From IMG/VR virus record IMGVR_UViG_3300047481_002822, positions 1 to 33,900 of that record: DNA of 33,900 nucleotides, one strand, 5' to 3'. Every line of letters starts with the position of its first letter. The stretch's first letter is position 1. Origin of the DNA: a virus. Positions 32,991 through 33,900 of this stretch are shown piece by piece. The position numbers and the translations under genes are program-made. The notes under the pieces were generated by a model that saw only the letters and a list, made by a program, of their open reading frames with translations, had not been told where the DNA came from and did not search any database.

Positions 32991-33158
32991 TCAGTAGAAG
33001 CGAGACTCCAGAGCCTCGATGATTCGGTCCTGGAGCCGGACGAGACGGTTGTACTCCTCCCCGCCTAGGTCGACACCGATGTCTTCCCGCATCCGTTCGC
33101 GGACGACATCAAGACCTTCGAGGATCAACTTCAATTCGGGGCGAGTGAATTCGTTCAT
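32991..33158 (-). CDS. Small helical protein, 55 aa
   Basis: ATG 33158, exactly 6 nt from its -10 box, to TGA 32991. Helical and charged (LKLILEGLDVVRERMREDIG; YNRLVRLQDRIIEALESRF). Not recognised; a short coiled-coil is likely. Confidence 0.65.
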   Translation of the reverse strand: MNEFTRPELKLILEGLDVVRERMREDIGVDLGGEEYNRLVRLQDRIIEALESRFY

Positions 33159-33164
33159 GGTTCT

Positions 33165-33193
33165 ACCCTATCACTTTGAGATTGAAATTTGCA
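33165..33193 (-). promoter_or_regulatory. Promoter (-35 TGCAAA, -10 TAGGGT)
   Basis: TGCAAA (33188-33193), 17-nt spacer, TAGGGT (33165-33170), exactly 6 nt to ATG 33158. Confidence 0.78.
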
Positions 33194-33226
33194 CTGGTGT
33201 GGCGACAAACTAACAGTCGTTGAAGT

Positions 33227-33246
33227 TGAAGTTTTTTGAGACTTCA
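33227..33246 (-). terminator. Hairpin overlapping the stop of the membrane-protein gene
   Basis: TGAAGT-CTCAAAAA-ACTTCA: 6-bp stem, A-rich loop, starting in the TGA stop at 33244. It separates this gene from the next promoter; terminator function is inferred, as the U-run is weak. Confidence 0.4.
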
Positions 33247-33894
33247 GCGCGCGCGCCGTCGCTCGAAGGCCCACTTGGCAAGATCCCATGCGCCGACCGC
33301 CCCCGAGAGGGAGCACCACGTCGCAGGGCCGGCGTGGGCACCGAAGAAGTAGTGGTTCGCGGCGCATGTCGAGGCGAACAAGAGTGCCGTCACCCACGCC
33401 CCGGTCATGGCCATGGCAACGATCGACGACGCGTAGACGAGCATCCCGGCGTGCGTCAGTGACGACGCGGAAAGGTGCCACGCGATGTGACCGAACGGCC
33501 CGATCGATGTCCCGGTGTAGGAGTCACAGAACCACCACGAGCACCGCCCTGGGCCGACAGCGAGGACCGGGAGAAGGAGCGCGGCGAACGCTGCGTAGAG
33601 TAACCACGCCCCGATGCGGAGTCGGGTTTGCCGAAACCACCAGGATCCGGCCCGCTCCTCCTCCGCGATTCCAAGAAAGAGCATCGGCTGGAGGGCGAAC
33701 AGGACCACCATCGCCCACATCGAGGCCGCGGACTGAACGCACGCCCCGCCGCCAGCATCGAAGGCCGCATACTGCCAGACCTCGATCGACTCGACGACTG
33801 CCAGACTTGCTAAGAAGCCGGCTCGCCATGGCTTCCTCTTGTACGCCATGCGCGCTGCGGCCCCTGCACACCCGATTCCAAACACAGCAGACAT
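33244..33894 (-). CDS. Multi-pass membrane protein, 216 aa
   Basis: About six hydrophobic helices (FGIGCAGAAARMA; FLASLAVVESIEVW; MWAMVVLFALQPMLFLGIA; GAWLLYAAFAALLLPVLAV; HAGMLVYASSIVAMAM; WVTALLFASTCAANHYFF). Paired aromatic and Cys residues (GRCSWWFCDSYTG) sit in a loop, and the tail is basic (FERRRAR). No family is recognised. The ATG at 33894 is 6 nt from the window end, so its promoter is not visible. Confidence 0.7.
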   Translation of the reverse strand: MSAVFGIGCAGAAARMAYKRKPWRAGFLASLAVVESIEVWQYAAFDAGGGACVQSAASMWAMVVLFALQPMLFLGIAEEERAGSWWFRQTRLRIGAWLLYAAFAALLLPVLAVGPGRCSWWFCDSYTGTSIGPFGHIAWHLSASSLTHAGMLVYASSIVAMAMTGAWVTALLFASTCAANHYFFGAHAGPATWCSLSGAVGAWDLAKWAFERRRAR

Positions 33895-33900
33895 GGTTGG

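Noticed and set aside
1-33900. CRISPR arrays, insertion sequences, integrase attachment sites
   Set aside because: No regularly spaced repeats, no transposase and no integrase frame were found in the window.

Overview
The window reads as part of a large tailed double-stranded DNA phage genome (Caudoviricetes), not a bacterial chromosome. It has about 90 tightly packed, mostly small genes with ATGA/GTGA/TGATG stop-start overlaps, five tRNA genes, two homing endonucleases, a split ATP-dependent DNA ligase, a phage endolysin, a phage-type sigma factor, an RtcB RNA ligase and virion-type proteins. Only three genes lie on the + strand, and all look late or virion/lysis related: an endolysin (8478..9197), a fibre-like virion protein (11772..13328) and a secreted metzincin (29877..30563). 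Everything else is on the - strand. The host cannot be named from the sequence.

Layout. 1-4.5 kb: start of a VWA-type metallopeptidase gene, a formylglycine-generating-enzyme-like protein, and an ATP-dependent DNA ligase cut in two by a GIY-YIG endonuclease. 4.5-8.4 kb: exported small proteins including a lytic transglycosylase, a sigma factor that lacks region 4.2, a separate small HTH protein, a cyclic-phosphate receiver-domain protein and a zinc deaminase. 8.4-13.3 kb: endolysin, FmdB-type zinc ribbon, tRNA-Lys/Ser/Asn with a PD-(D/E)XK endonuclease between them, small MKIR-type proteins, and two divergent virion genes. 13.3-20.5 kb: a dense block of small phage proteins, many with an SH3/KOW-like pattern, and a nucleotidyltransferase-like protein. 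20.5-24.1 kb: tRNA-Ser(ACU) and tRNA-Tyr, RtcB, two more MKIR-type proteins and a secreted hydrolase. 24.4-33.9 kb: more KOW-like proteins, a MoxR AAA ATPase with a metallopeptidase, a MazG-like protein, small membrane proteins and a multi-pass membrane protein.

The strongest signal not explained by genes is a repeated promoter. At least 20 - strand transcription units start with a -35 box TGCAAA or TGTAAA (variants TGCAAT, TGTAAT, TGAAAA, TGCCAA, TGTAAC), a spacer that is nearly always 17 bp, and a -10 box of the form TAnnnT (TAGGAT, TATACT, TAGGGT). In eleven of them the -10 box ends exactly 6 nt before an ATG, and in two more 7 nt before, so transcription should begin at or next to the start codon: these genes look leaderless. 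Units with a longer gap mostly carry a Shine-Dalgarno sequence instead. The promoters cut the - strand into about 20 operons, and several -35 boxes overlap the stop codon of the preceding gene.

Functional themes are RNA repair (RtcB, cREC-type protein, own tRNAs), transcription takeover (sigma lacking 4.2 plus an HTH protein), exported enzymes (transglycosylase, hydrolase, metzincin, FGE-like protein), an AAA ATPase/metallopeptidase set, and an expanded family of about 15 small KOW/SH3-like proteins of unknown role.
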